Source: CAVVGZ01 sp963747965 (GTDB lineage Bacteria; Chloroflexota; Anaerolineae; Anaerolineales; Anaerolineaceae). From it: a stretch of 64,000 bases of DNA. Position 1 is the first letter of the stretch. Each line of letters begins with the position of its first letter. Where the stretch lies: contig CAVVGZ010000007.1 in the NCBI GenBank assembly GCA_963747965.1, positions 310,001 through 374,000 on the forward strand, in the 5' to 3' direction. Below, piece after piece: positions 39,502 through 49,168 of this stretch. Both the position numbers and the translations under genes were made by a program. Under the pieces are notes generated by a model. It was given only the letters and a program-made list of their open reading frames with translations, did not search any database and was not told the DNA's origin.

Positions 39502-40270
39502 TATTTTCCCTGTTCATTTCCCATACAATTCGCATGCCTTCCAATGTCAGGAAAGGATCAACGATATCAATAATGTCCGTCTCATCAGCAATAATTTCAG
39601 CCAATCCACCGGTCGCAATGACTTTCATGTTCTCCCCTAGATATTGGCGAAATCTATCTACCATGCCCTCAACCAGACACACAAAGCCGAAGATGATGCC
39701 AGATTGCATTGCATGGACAGTATTTCGACCGATCACGGAAGGGGGACGTTTGAGATCAATCCGGGGCAACTGAGCAGTGCGATTAAATAATGCTTCCAGT
39801 GCTATCCCAACACCCGGAGAAATTGCACCCCCTAAATATTCTGCATCTGCAGTAATCGCATTAAAAGTAGTGGCTGTGCCAAAATCAATAATGCAGGCAG
39901 GACCTTTGTAGAGATGAGATACAGCCACAGCATCAGCGATACGATCAGCACCTACTGATTTGGGATCTTCGTAAAGAATTTTTATTCCAGTGTTAAGAGT
40001 GTGATTTAAGATTAAAGGATCAATATTCAGATAATTCCGGCAAGCCTGGATAATTCTTCCGGTTAATGGGGGAACGACAGATGCCAGGATAATCCCTTCT
40101 AAATCCTGCGGTGAGCACCCGGTATGGCTGATAAGTCCAAGGATTTGCAAGCCATATTCATCCGGCATACGATCATGGTCTGTTGCCAAACGCCAATGGG
40201 AGATTGTATCGGCACCTTTAAAAAGGCCGAGGGTCAGGTTTGTATTCCCAATATCTATTGTTAATAGCAT
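39494..40270 (-). CDS. coaX: Type III pantothenate kinase
   Basis: 258-aa ASKHA kinase for the first step of CoA synthesis, the type insensitive to CoA feedback. Motifs: TIDIGNTNLTLGLF (phosphate 1), YEDPKSVGADRIADAVA, IIDFGTATTFNAIT, GGAISPGVGIALEALF and VIATGGLAEII. Cytosolic and monovalent-cation dependent. Upstream member of a coaX-coaBC operon. Confidence 0.95.
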   Translation of the reverse strand: MLLTIDIGNTNLTLGLFKGADTISHWRLATDHDRMPDEYGLQILGLISHTGCSPQDLEGIILASVVPPLTGRIIQACRNYLNIDPLILNHTLNTGIKILYEDPKSVGADRIADAVAVSHLYKGPACIIDFGTATTFNAITADAEYLGGAISPGVGIALEALFNRTAQLPRIDLKRPPSVIGRNTVHAMQSGIIFGFVCLVEGMVDRFRQYLGENMKVIATGGLAEIIADETDIIDIVDPFLTLEGMRIVWEMNRENND

Positions 40271-40314
40271 TGTTTATATCCATATGGGTTTATATCGTTA
40301 ATTCTACCCCTAGA

Positions 40315-40347
40315 TAAAAAAATATCCAAAGTCTAGACAGCCTTTGG
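40315..40347 (-). terminator. Terminator after the long DUF3048 gene
   Basis: On the minus strand CCAAAG / CTTTGG with nine-base loop is followed by ATATTTTTTT. It sits 49 bases beyond the stop and shields the coaX promoter region. Confidence 0.65.
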
Positions 40348-40395
40348 AGTTAGTTTATTAGTGAAATTTAATACTTCGAATAATAATTCTAATGC

Positions 40396-42123
40396 TTAAG
40401 GAAGGGAAAACAGCATATCCCACTCACCAGGGGCTACTTCTTCAAAGCTTGAATCCTCATTTGCGATAACAATCCAGGAATTCCCGGGTTTAAGGGGAAT
40501 CGGGGTACCATTTTCGTCCTGAAATTGAATTGGCTGATCTGGGCTTTCAACCTTCCAGATACCTTCATTGACTAATCCATCCCTGAAGATTATTGCTCTT
40601 TGTCCATCGCGGTTGTTCCACAAGTCAATTTTATAACGAGTAGGATTCGTTTCGGTGTACTTTGAAAAAATTATGATTACATTGGCGAATTTCAATTGCT
40701 GGTTGTTGACACGGTCAACCAGGGGTTCCATAAAATAATCCCCATCCTTGAAATTTTCGATCCATCGATTGTACAATCCGGTTTGAGGATCGTAGTACCA
40801 TTCACCGCGATTTCTCTCACTATATTCAATCCCCAATTTATTTACCTGCCTGGAACTTATAGGAGCATTACCATCAAAGACCATACCAGCCAGGGGTGGA
40901 CGGGTATTATTGACATTTAATTTATCTGCAAATAAAGAAAGCTCCTCCGTGTTGCCAAAAACTCCTACAACGGAATCTGAATCTGCCCCGGAAATTGGAG
41001 GACTTGGGCACTTCCAGACAGGTAATGCCCGCCCTTCAAGCGCTTTAATCAACATACCATCCACTTGAGGATCTTCATTTCCGTAATTCACAATCCCCTG
41101 GTAAAGCGAGGTGAGCTGCGCATCAACTGGCGAACCGGAGCGGATCGGTCCAACCTGTGGAGAATCGTTTCCGTAATAAAGAGCCAGAAAACGATTCATT
41201 TCTTCCCCAATGTAATATTCGAAAACAATGTCTGCGAAAGATAATCCGGCATGAGGACGACCGTTTCGGGGAAAATTAGAAATTTTCACCATCATTGGCC
41301 GGCGATCTAATTTTCCCTCTTCAATTGGCATTAATCCGGTGAGAGGATTATTTCCTAAAGACCAGGACCCGTATCCATAAGCAGGAAGAGATGTTATTGG
41401 ATGGGAGTTTTCTAATTCGGTATTGGCTGCATCTTGCTGCGGATCATCTGTTTCCGGTTGAGCATTGATTGAATCATTCTGTGTATCCGCAATGGCAACC
41501 TCATCCTGAACCGGGGAGGGGGATTCTAGAATGATTTCGCTTTGGAGAAGAATATTTGATTCATTTTCATTAATCACCGGTGGGTCAACCGGTATGTCAA
41601 CTGGTTGGCCTGGATCAGAATTATTTTGCTGAACAACAGGATCAGGCGTTACTTGCAATACTGGAACTACCTGGTCACTAAGCTTGTTATCCGGTGATGG
41701 GTGTGTGTCATAAGCTGCTACAGGATTGTTCCTCTTTTTGGAGGAATTTTCAATATTAATAGATATATGAGAGTTAGACCGGTCGATAGTGAAAACTATT
41801 TTTGCAACCGGATGTTTAAATGAATCGGTCAAGAATAAAACAATATTATTAAATTCCGTAGAAATATTCGGGATTATCAAATCGAGTAATTTGGTTGTCA
41901 ATATCCCGGTTTTTGTCCCATCAATAACGGATATTGGAAAGGAATTCGGATTATAAATTCTATTTTGCCGGTTAGGATCAAGTGTTGGAACTGAGGTTTC
42001 AAATGCAACCCTTGGAATAGATAAAAATGGGGTATCTAACTCCTCTACCCTGGTGGATATGGCAAATCCAAGGCAAACTAAAATAAAAATGGCTACAATG
42101 TTAAGTAATTTAAATAGGTTCAT
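40396..42123 (-). CDS. DUF3048 protein, copy 2, with long N-terminal extension
   Basis: 575 aa from ATG 42121-42123 (an upstream frame continues to 42201 but begins without support). Signal anchor NIVAIFILVCLGFAIS, then ~230 residues of Asp/Pro/Gln-rich low complexity (VIDGTKTGI, DPGQPVDIPVDPP), then the DUF3048 domain (from ~275: NNPLTGLMPIEEGKLDRRPM, KISNFPRNGRPHAGL, IVFEYYIGEEMNRFLALYY, VGPIRSGSPVDAQL). The body is clearly paralogous to copy 1. It is probably anchored outside the membrane. Function unknown. Confidence 0.85.
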   Translation of the reverse strand: MNLFKLLNIVAIFILVCLGFAISTRVEELDTPFLSIPRVAFETSVPTLDPNRQNRIYNPNSFPISVIDGTKTGILTTKLLDLIIPNISTEFNNIVLFLTDSFKHPVAKIVFTIDRSNSHISINIENSSKKRNNPVAAYDTHPSPDNKLSDQVVPVLQVTPDPVVQQNNSDPGQPVDIPVDPPVINENESNILLQSEIILESPSPVQDEVAIADTQNDSINAQPETDDPQQDAANTELENSHPITSLPAYGYGSWSLGNNPLTGLMPIEEGKLDRRPMMVKISNFPRNGRPHAGLSFADIVFEYYIGEEMNRFLALYYGNDSPQVGPIRSGSPVDAQLTSLYQGIVNYGNEDPQVDGMLIKALEGRALPVWKCPSPPISGADSDSVVGVFGNTEELSLFADKLNVNNTRPPLAGMVFDGNAPISSRQVNKLGIEYSERNRGEWYYDPQTGLYNRWIENFKDGDYFMEPLVDRVNNQQLKFANVIIIFSKYTETNPTRYKIDLWNNRDGQRAIIFRDGLVNEGIWKVESPDQPIQFQDENGTPIPLKPGNSWIVIANEDSSFEEVAPGEWDMLFSLP

Positions 42124-42203
42124 GTCTGCATATATGTAATAATAACCGAGGTAATAGTTATTGTTGCAACAATTGTGCCAGGTAAGTCCCTGTGATTTCA
42201 AAT

Positions 42204-42241
42204 AAAAAGAGACTGGCCCAGTTTTGGACCAGCCTCTTTTA
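42204..42241 (-). terminator. Terminator after metH
   Basis: AAAAGAG-ACTGG / CCAG-CCTCTTTT hairpin ending in a run of T on the minus strand, 22 bases beyond the metH stop. Confidence 0.8.
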
Positions 42242-42262
42242 TGGAATACCGATGGGCTTTTG

Positions 42263-45200
42263 TTACTTCATCAATTGATCAATCCGGTTTTCTCCAATCG
42301 AATAATATTTTGCATCCGGATGGTGGATGATGATAGCTGCGGTCGATTGCTCAGGAACCAATTGAAAAGCAGGTGTCAGTTTCATCATAAGTTCATTTTC
42401 TGCAGGGAGTAATTTAAAAACCTTCTCATGATCTCCAAGGTCCGGTATAGCTGGATATCCCCAGGAATACCTTTTGCCCTGTTCTTTCTCAAGATTTAAT
42501 TCCTTACGAATATGGTTATGAAGGAAATCTGCCGTTGCTTCTGCGGTTTGGACAGCCAGTCCATGATGAAAATATGCTTCGCTGTAATTACCCTTTAATT
42601 GCAATTCATCAAATCGTTCCGTTGCAGCATTACCAACCGTAACAATTTGGAAAGCAACTACGTCCATGATATCAGAATCCTGAGGGGCAAAGTAATCTGC
42701 CAAACATAAAAAATCTCCCATGGATTGACGTGGAAAACTGAAACGCATAATTTCCTCTGGTGCGCTTGAAAGGATCGATTTTGGATCATAAAGAATCAAG
42801 TCCTGGTCACAGGATTGAGCCGGCCAATATCCATATATCCCTTTTGGAAAAAGCCAGGGATTCTGTATGGCTTCCCGACGCATTTGTTCCAACCGTTTCT
42901 CAAATTCAGCCTGTAAACGTTCCCATTCCTCGCCATGAGTATTCTTTGCACCCCAGGAGAGTCGGAAAAGCTCGTTTTTGGAAAGATGCTGAAATACTTC
43001 ATCCAGCGGCATAGATTGCACAACCCTGACACCCCAGCCTGGTGGAACAGGGATACTGCTGGAATAAGTTACATCAGAGGATCCCCTGACTTGTGTGCGA
43101 CTGCTGGGAGATACAACCTGGTTTATTTCACGCTCGGCTTCTGTACGGATTTTCTCCAGGAAAGGATCGCTTTTATCCAAATCCCGGATATTATCCATTG
43201 TTGAAAGTCCTTCGAATGCATCCTTACAATAAAAAACACCCGGCGAATAATACGTTCCATCCTCAGTAAAACTAATCCTTCGCCCAAATTTTCGATTTAT
43301 TGCGGCACCCCCAATGAGGACCGGGAATTTAAGATTCTGCCTAGATAATTCATTAATTATCAGCGGCATTTGCTTGCTAGTGCTTACCAACAATGCGCTC
43401 AAACCGATCGCATCTGCATGAACCTCAATGGCTTTATCGATAATTGTTCCTGCGGGAACCTGTTTTCCTAAATCGATGACTTCGTAACCATTATTTACAA
43501 GGATCGTTTTGACAAGGTTTTTTCCGATGTCGTGAACATCTCCATAGACAGTTGCCAATACGATCAAACCTTTACTAACTCCCTCAATTTTTTCGAGATA
43601 TTTTTCAAGGTGATTTACGGATTTTTTCATGACCTCTGCTGATTGCAAAACAAAAGGGAGGATTAATTCACCGCGGCCAAACCGGTCTCCAACCTCCTTC
43701 ATCGCAGGCAGCATGAAGGAGTTAAGAATTTCCACGGCGGCCGAATGTTTTGATGCCTTTGTGGATTCAAGAATTATTCCATCAATATCCTGTTCGATAC
43801 CTTCCTTTTTCCGATGTAATATTTTCCAGTAAATGCGTTCCCCCGGTGCCATCAGATCCAATTGAGATTGCAAATTATTTGCCTCTCCGTCCTCAACCGC
43901 TACAGAATTTTCGAAATATGAAATCAATTCCTGGAGAGCCTGTGGATGCTTGTTAAAAATTAAATCTTCAGCAATTTTGATTTCTACCTGAGAAATCTCT
44001 GCATATGGTTTAATATGCGCTGGATTGACAATAGCCATATCCAAACCTGCCTTGACAGCATGGTAAAGCATTACGCTATTCAGAATTGGTCTCGCAGCAG
44101 GCGCAAGCCCAAAGGATACATTACTTACACCCAGGGAGGTTAGGACACCAGGAAGGTGTTGTTTGATTTTTTTGATTCCCTCCAGGGTTTCGATTGCAGA
44201 GTCGGAAAATTCTGCATCACCGGTTCCCAAAGTGAAGGTTAATGCATCGTAGACCAGATCTTTAGGTTTAAGACCGTGTTCTTTGATTGCGATATCAAAT
44301 ATTCTGGCAGCAATTTCCATCTTCCGCTGTGCGGTCTTTGCCATACCCGATTCATCAATGGTTAGGACAATAATCGCAGCATTGTATCTTTTAGCCAGGT
44401 TGAATATTTTATCGGCTTTCTGTCTTCCAGATTCCAGGTTGGTTGAATTAATAAGGCAGCGCCCGGGGGAAGTCTTGAGACCAATTTCAATGACATCAGG
44501 CTCGGTTGAATCAATAACAAGGGGTACAGAGATGGTTGGTGCAAGGATTTTGATTAATCGCCGCATCAGCTCACCCTCGTCTGGACGCTCAGTGAGTGCA
44601 GTGCAAATATCCAATCCATGTGCGCCGCTGTCCACCTGTTCCTGGGCAAATACCAAAATCGAATCAAAATCTTCATCCATGATCAAGCGTTTAAATTTAC
44701 GGCTTCCCTGTGTATTTAACCGTTCGCCTATTAAAAATGGGGCAGGTTCCTGAACCATAGACATGGCTTGAATCCCGGAGGATAACCTTGGTTCTGGTTG
44801 TAATATTCTTGGAGCTGCTTGCTTATTTGCAATCTGGTTCACGAGTAAACGTAAATGATCTGGAGTTGTCCCACAGCAGCCACCAACCACATTGACATGG
44901 AATTTTTCAACAAATTCTGACATCTGACTGGCAAATAATTGGGGTTCAAGCGGGTAGACTGCTTTGCCATCGATATTAAGTGGGAGTCCTGCATTGGGTA
45001 TGCACGACACCGGCAGGGTAGAATACTCTCCAAGGAATTGAATCGGATTACGCATATGTTCCGGTCCAGTAGAACAATTCAATCCAATCACATCAATGGG
45101 GAAGTCTTCCAGGGTAGAAAGAACTGCACTAATATCTGTTCCTAATAACATTTTTCCGGATGTATCTAGTGATACCTGAACCTGAATCGGTACATAGATA

Positions 45201-45778
45201 TCACTTTCCAAAAATGCAGCTTGAATGCCATCAAGCTGGGCTTTAATTTCAAGAATATCCTGCGATGTTTCTATTAATATTAAATCAACGCCACCCTGCA
45301 GGAGCCCAATAGCCTGTTCTCGAAATACGTCGGCTAGTTCGTCGAAAGAAATATTGGAAAGTTCCGGATCATTCATAGAGGGTAGTTTTCCCGAAGGACC
45401 CATTGATCCGGCGACATACCTCATGATTCCGGATTGGCTGTATTCATCTGCAATTATCCTGGCAAGCCTGGCAGCCTGGTAATTAATCTCCTCAGATTTT
45501 TGTGCTAAATCATAATCATTCAGGGTAATCCTGTTGGCGCGGAATGAGTTTGTTTCAATAACATCGACTCCAACTTCCAAAAATGAACGGTGCACATCTT
45601 CAACTACCTGAGGGTATGAGAGAACCAGGTAATCAATACATCCGTTGTATTTTTCTCCGCCATAATGCTGCGCAGTGAGCCCTTTCTCTTGCAAACTTGT
45701 TCCCATGGCACCATCGAAAACCAATACTTTTTTTTGTAATGCATCAAGGTACCGCCGATTGGTATATTTGCGTTCCAT
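42263..45778 (-). CDS. metH: Cobalamin-dependent methionine synthase
   Basis: 1171 aa, intact. Transfers methyl from 5-methyl-THF to homocysteine via methylcobalamin. Domain order is full: homocysteine-binding (1-315, zinc ligands C235 in LNCSTGPEH, C301 and C302 in GGCCGTTPDH), pterin-binding (~345-600, FLIGERLNTQGSRKF), B12 cap and Rossmann (650-880, DVHDIG with axial H749), and AdoMet reactivation domain (~930-1171, SWGYPAIPDLGDHEK). ATG 45778 follows a CGGAGTTTTCTAG ribosome-binding site. Controlled by a SAM-I riboswitch, so AdoMet shuts it off. Confidence 0.97.
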   Translation of the reverse strand: MERKYTNRRYLDALQKKVLVFDGAMGTSLQEKGLTAQHYGGEKYNGCIDYLVLSYPQVVEDVHRSFLEVGVDVIETNSFRANRITLNDYDLAQKSEEINYQAARLARIIADEYSQSGIMRYVAGSMGPSGKLPSMNDPELSNISFDELADVFREQAIGLLQGGVDLILIETSQDILEIKAQLDGIQAAFLESDIYVPIQVQVSLDTSGKMLLGTDISAVLSTLEDFPIDVIGLNCSTGPEHMRNPIQFLGEYSTLPVSCIPNAGLPLNIDGKAVYPLEPQLFASQMSEFVEKFHVNVVGGCCGTTPDHLRLLVNQIANKQAAPRILQPEPRLSSGIQAMSMVQEPAPFLIGERLNTQGSRKFKRLIMDEDFDSILVFAQEQVDSGAHGLDICTALTERPDEGELMRRLIKILAPTISVPLVIDSTEPDVIEIGLKTSPGRCLINSTNLESGRQKADKIFNLAKRYNAAIIVLTIDESGMAKTAQRKMEIAARIFDIAIKEHGLKPKDLVYDALTFTLGTGDAEFSDSAIETLEGIKKIKQHLPGVLTSLGVSNVSFGLAPAARPILNSVMLYHAVKAGLDMAIVNPAHIKPYAEISQVEIKIAEDLIFNKHPQALQELISYFENSVAVEDGEANNLQSQLDLMAPGERIYWKILHRKKEGIEQDIDGIILESTKASKHSAAVEILNSFMLPAMKEVGDRFGRGELILPFVLQSAEVMKKSVNHLEKYLEKIEGVSKGLIVLATVYGDVHDIGKNLVKTILVNNGYEVIDLGKQVPAGTIIDKAIEVHADAIGLSALLVSTSKQMPLIINELSRQNLKFPVLIGGAAINRKFGRRISFTEDGTYYSPGVFYCKDAFEGLSTMDNIRDLDKSDPFLEKIRTEAEREINQVVSPSSRTQVRGSSDVTYSSSIPVPPGWGVRVVQSMPLDEVFQHLSKNELFRLSWGAKNTHGEEWERLQAEFEKRLEQMRREAIQNPWLFPKGIYGYWPAQSCDQDLILYDPKSILSSAPEEIMRFSFPRQSMGDFLCLADYFAPQDSDIMDVVAFQIVTVGNAATERFDELQLKGNYSEAYFHHGLAVQTAEATADFLHNHIRKELNLEKEQGKRYSWGYPAIPDLGDHEKVFKLLPAENELMMKLTPAFQLVPEQSTAAIIIHHPDAKYYSIGENRIDQLMK

Positions 45779-45811
45779 CTAGAAAACTCCGAATTTTTTC
45801 TATTATTAATT

Positions 45812-45840
45812 AAATGCCTCTCTGGATTTGAGAGGCATTT
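45812..45840 (-). terminator. Expression-platform hairpin of the SAM-I riboswitch
   Basis: Perfect inverted repeat AAATGCCTCTC / GAGAGGCATTT about 20 bases beyond the aptamer. The tract after it is A/T-rich but not a clean U-run, so it is likely but not certain to be an intrinsic terminator. Confidence 0.7.
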
Positions 45841-45857
45841 TGTTCGAATAAACAATC

Positions 45858-45965
45858 CTCATCTTCCTATATTACCATGCGGTAATAAATGCCGGATTTG
45901 GCACCTACAATTATCATTGGTTGCCGAGGCTTCTCAGGGCCGTTCCCTCCACCTCTCTGGATGAG
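45858..45965 (-). promoter_or_regulatory. SAM-I (S-box) riboswitch upstream of metH
   Basis: On the minus strand: P1 CTCATC (45960-45965) pairs with GATGAG (45858-45863), followed inside by CAGAGAGGTGGAGGGAACGG, GCCTCGGCAACCA and the P3/P4 region GGTGCCAAATCC, the conserved core of the S-box. It lies 80 bases before the metH start. High AdoMet should favour termination. Confidence 0.92.
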
Positions 45966-45996
45966 CTATCAATTAAAACCCAAAACTATTAAAAAA

Positions 45997-46025
45997 ATTC
46001 TATCATATCCAAATTTTCCGGTCAA
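45997..46025 (-). promoter_or_regulatory. Promoter of the metH riboswitch transcript
   Basis: Minus-strand TTGACC (46020-46025), 17-base spacer and TAGAAT (45997-46002). The RNA would begin about 25 bases before the SAM-I aptamer. Confidence 0.7.
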
Positions 46026-46108
46026 TAACAACAATATTAGAACAATCGAAAAATCCTCATTAGAGCCCCTTATCCAAAAAAATCCCTATTTATAATCAAT
46101 AAGATATA

Positions 46109-46534
46109 ATGAGCAAAGATATTGTTGATTGCGAGGATAATTTGCCTCCTTTTCGAATTTTTTTCTTTTCCGGAGTGTGTTTAGCAATTGTGGGTTGGGG
46201 TGGATTGTATTATCTCATTCAATATGAGCTTCCTACCCTTGGTCCACGATGGTTATTCTTCTTTTTATTGACCCTGGCGCTGAGTGGGGTTGCATTGCCA
46301 GTAGCTTATCTCCTAAATTACCGATTTTCCGATCGATCAAAGGTGACAGGGGAATTGATTGCACGGCAAGCAATCTGGGTAGGTGTTTTTGGGGATATCC
46401 TGGCCTGGCTGCAGCTTGGCAGAATTTTGTCATTTTCCCTGGCAGTTATTATAGCAATCGGGATTGGATTCATTGAATATTTGATTCAAATAAGTGAAAA
46501 AAGCAAATGGGAACCCGGGAGTGAAGTTGAATGA
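46109..46534 (+). CDS. Four-helix membrane protein of unknown function
   Basis: 141 aa with four membrane segments (about 18-38, 48-70, 85-105 and 108-130) and short charged ends. No named family is recognised. The 3' end overlaps the start of selA by 8-14 bases, so the two are translated together, but a selenium role is not implied. Confidence 0.75.
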   Translation: MSKDIVDCEDNLPPFRIFFFSGVCLAIVGWGGLYYLIQYELPTLGPRWLFFFLLTLALSGVALPVAYLLNYRFSDRSKVTGELIARQAIWVGVFGDILAWLQLGRILSFSLAVIIAIGIGFIEYLIQISEKSKWEPGSEVE

Positions 46535-47905
46535 ACTCAGGCTTTTACCATCTGTAGATAAATTATTGAAAACCAGTCTGGGCAATGCAGCAATTGGGGA
46601 TTATGGCCGCCCGCAGACGATAGAAGCCATTCGGGTAACCCTTGAGGAAATCCGCGAATCCTATAAGCCTGGAGAACTCCTACCCGAGGAGGGCGCTATC
46701 CTTGAGCAGGCTATTGAAAAAATCAGGCGAAATTTGCAATATTCTTTAGTTGAAGTAATTAATGCCACAGGAGTAATCATTCACACGAATCTTGGGCGTG
46801 CTCCATTGGCTAAATCAGCATCACAAGCTATCGTGCAACTCTCCCATGGTTATACAAATTTAGAATTTGATCTCACCACAGGAAAACGAGGTTCCCGCAC
46901 CGGGCATGCTGAGAGCCTTTAACCCAATTAACCGGTGCAGAGGCTGCCCTTGTAGTCAATAATAATGCCGCAGCTGTATTATTATGTCTCTCAGCGTTGG
47001 CAAAGAGACGCTCTGTTGTCATTTCCAGGACGCAACTTATTGAGATTGGCGGTGGATTTCGAGTACCTGATGTTATGAAACAATCCGGTGCAAAACTAAT
47101 TGAGATTGGAACTACCAACCGAGTACATTTGCGAGATTACCGGGAAGCCCTTGAGAAGCCGGCAGCAATGATCTTACATGCTCATCACTCGAATTTCCAA
47201 TTGGTCGGTTTTACAAATGAACCAACCATCGCCGAGTTATCGTCCGTGGCAAAAGAATACAACGTTCTTTTAATGGATGACCAGGGATCTGGCGCTTTAG
47301 TAAATACACAACAATTTGGATTAACCCATGAACCTACCGTCCAGGAGTCTTTGCAAGCCGGCTCTGATATTGTGTGCTTTTCCGGAGACAAACTTTTAGG
47401 CGGACCGCAAGCCGGTATCATTGTCGGGAAGTTAGAGTTAATAAATAAAATAAAAAACCATGCTTTAGCCAGGGCTGTACGTGCCGATAAAACATGCCTC
47501 GCTGCGCTTACAGCTACACTGCTACACTACCTCAAGGATTCTTATATCGAGAATATCCCAATCTGGCAGATGATTGCAAGGACCAAAGAGCAAACCAAAG
47601 ACATCGCCACCACCTGGCAGAACAGTGTAGGCGGAGGGGATGTAGTTGAAACCTTTTCAACAATTGGGGGAGGGAGTTTACCAGGGGAGAAGATCCCAAC
47701 CTTCAATTTATCTATTGGTGTTCCTAAACCGGATAAGTTTTTGAAAATATTGCGAAACCAAACCCCTCCAATTATTGCCAGGATTGAAGGAAATCGGGTA
47801 CTATTTGATCCGCGCACTGTATTAATTGATCAGGAAGAGGCTTTCCTGAATGGTTTGAGAATGGCAATTCATCGAATGCATCCAAATACTAAAACAGGTC
47901 CATAA
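46521..47905 (+). CDS. selA: L-seryl-tRNA(Sec) selenium transferase (one frameshift)
   Basis: PLP enzyme converting Ser-tRNA(Sec) to Sec-tRNA(Sec) with selenophosphate. ~460 aa after correction. N-terminal RLLPSVDKLLKT and INATGVIIHTNLGRAPL, then VNNNAAAVLLCLSALA, RTQLIEIGGGFRVPDV and the PLP lysine in CFSGDKLLGGPQAGIIVG. A T is missing near 46920 (AESL then LTQLTGAEAALVV). GTG 46521 and TTG 46527 are both plausible starts; GGGAG lies five bases before the TTG. Neither selB, selD nor tRNA-Sec is in the window. Confidence 0.93.
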
Positions 47906-47916
47906 CGAGATACTTA

Positions 47917-49152
47917 ATGAAAATCGACCTAGACGAATTGATGATCAAAAAAAATATTGACTGCCTGATAATCACCGGAGCCGGGGATCATAATCCAGAC
48001 CTGTTTTATTTTACTGGCGGTGTTCATCTGACTCATGCTGATATTATCAAAATTGCAGGAAGGGATCCTGTAATTTTTCACCATCCAATCGAAAAGGATA
48101 ACGCAGAAAAAACCGGACTACAGTCTATCAGTTATTCACGGTATCCCGAGAAAGATTTATTAGCCGAATGCAATAACAGCCAACTAAAAGCACAGGTGCT
48201 GCGGTATAAGCACATGCTTTCGGATCTTGGTTTGAAATCTGGACGAATATCTATCTATGGAAAAGTTCGAATAAGCCAGGCGATTGAAATTTTCACCGAG
48301 TTAGTTCGGGAAAAAAATGGATACGAATTGGTTTCAACCGAAGAAGCCGATGTATTAACTGAAGCAAGGTCGACCAAGGATGCCAGAGAGATAAACCGTA
48401 TAAAAAAAATGGGTGAAGTTACTGTAGAAGTAGTAAACCTGGTAGCCGATTTCCTCACTGGTCATAAGGCCAGGAATAATATTCTGATTAAAACCGACGG
48501 GAATCCATTAACGATCGGAGATGTGAAAAATAGAATCAATTATTGGCTTTCAGAACGTGGTGCGGAAAATCCTCAAGGGACAATCTTTTCAATTGGAAGA
48601 GATGCGGGTGTGCCTCATACAAGCGGTGAAACCTGGCAAGAGATAGAATTGGGTTTACCAATTGTTTTCGACATCTTCCCATGTGAAGGAGGAGGTGGTT
48701 ATTTCTATGACTTCACAAGAACCTGGTGCCTTGGGTATGCTCCTGATGGTGTTCTGGATATTTATCAGCAAGTCTTAAATACTTATGAATCTGTTCGCTC
48801 ACAATTCAGAGTAAATGTACCATTTTCAAGTTATCAAAAAATGACCTGTGAATTATTCGAGGAAAAAGGACACAATACAATATTAAATTCCGGAGATATT
48901 GAAGAAGGATATATCCATGGAATTGGCCATGGTGTTGGATTGAATGTTCATGAAAAACCGTTTTCCAGCATGCTCTCTCAAAAACCGGATATTCTCCAAC
49001 CTGGCATGGTTTTCACCCTGGAACCAGGATTATATTATCCGAGTAAAAATATTGGGGTTCGTCTGGAGGATACATATTGGATCGATGACCAAGGAGATTT
49101 TAATGTTTTGGCAGAGTATCCAAAAGAGTTAATCCTACCGATAAAAAGTTAA
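47917..49152 (+). CDS. M24-family Xaa-Pro peptidase
   Basis: 411 aa. N-terminal creatinase-like domain, then the catalytic domain with metal ligands IVFDIFP, YFYDFTRTW, GIGHGVGLNVHEKP, TLEPGLYYP and VRLEDTYW. It is paralogous in family but not closely similar to the M24 protein at 1-1108. Follows selA by 11 bases and precedes tsaD by 16, forming a selA-pep-tsaD run. Confidence 0.9.
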   Translation: MKIDLDELMIKKNIDCLIITGAGDHNPDLFYFTGGVHLTHADIIKIAGRDPVIFHHPIEKDNAEKTGLQSISYSRYPEKDLLAECNNSQLKAQVLRYKHMLSDLGLKSGRISIYGKVRISQAIEIFTELVREKNGYELVSTEEADVLTEARSTKDAREINRIKKMGEVTVEVVNLVADFLTGHKARNNILIKTDGNPLTIGDVKNRINYWLSERGAENPQGTIFSIGRDAGVPHTSGETWQEIELGLPIVFDIFPCEGGGGYFYDFTRTWCLGYAPDGVLDIYQQVLNTYESVRSQFRVNVPFSSYQKMTCELFEEKGHNTILNSGDIEEGYIHGIGHGVGLNVHEKPFSSMLSQKPDILQPGMVFTLEPGLYYPSKNIGVRLEDTYWIDDQGDFNVLAEYPKELILPIKS

Positions 49153-49168
49153 TCTATTGTGACATTGG

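Noticed and set aside
42124..42201. Upstream 26 codons of the long DUF3048 frame as part of the protein
   Set aside because: They are Asn/Tyr/Cys-rich, precede the signal anchor and lack a ribosome-binding site; the ATG at 42121-42123 just before the hydrophobic anchor is more credible.
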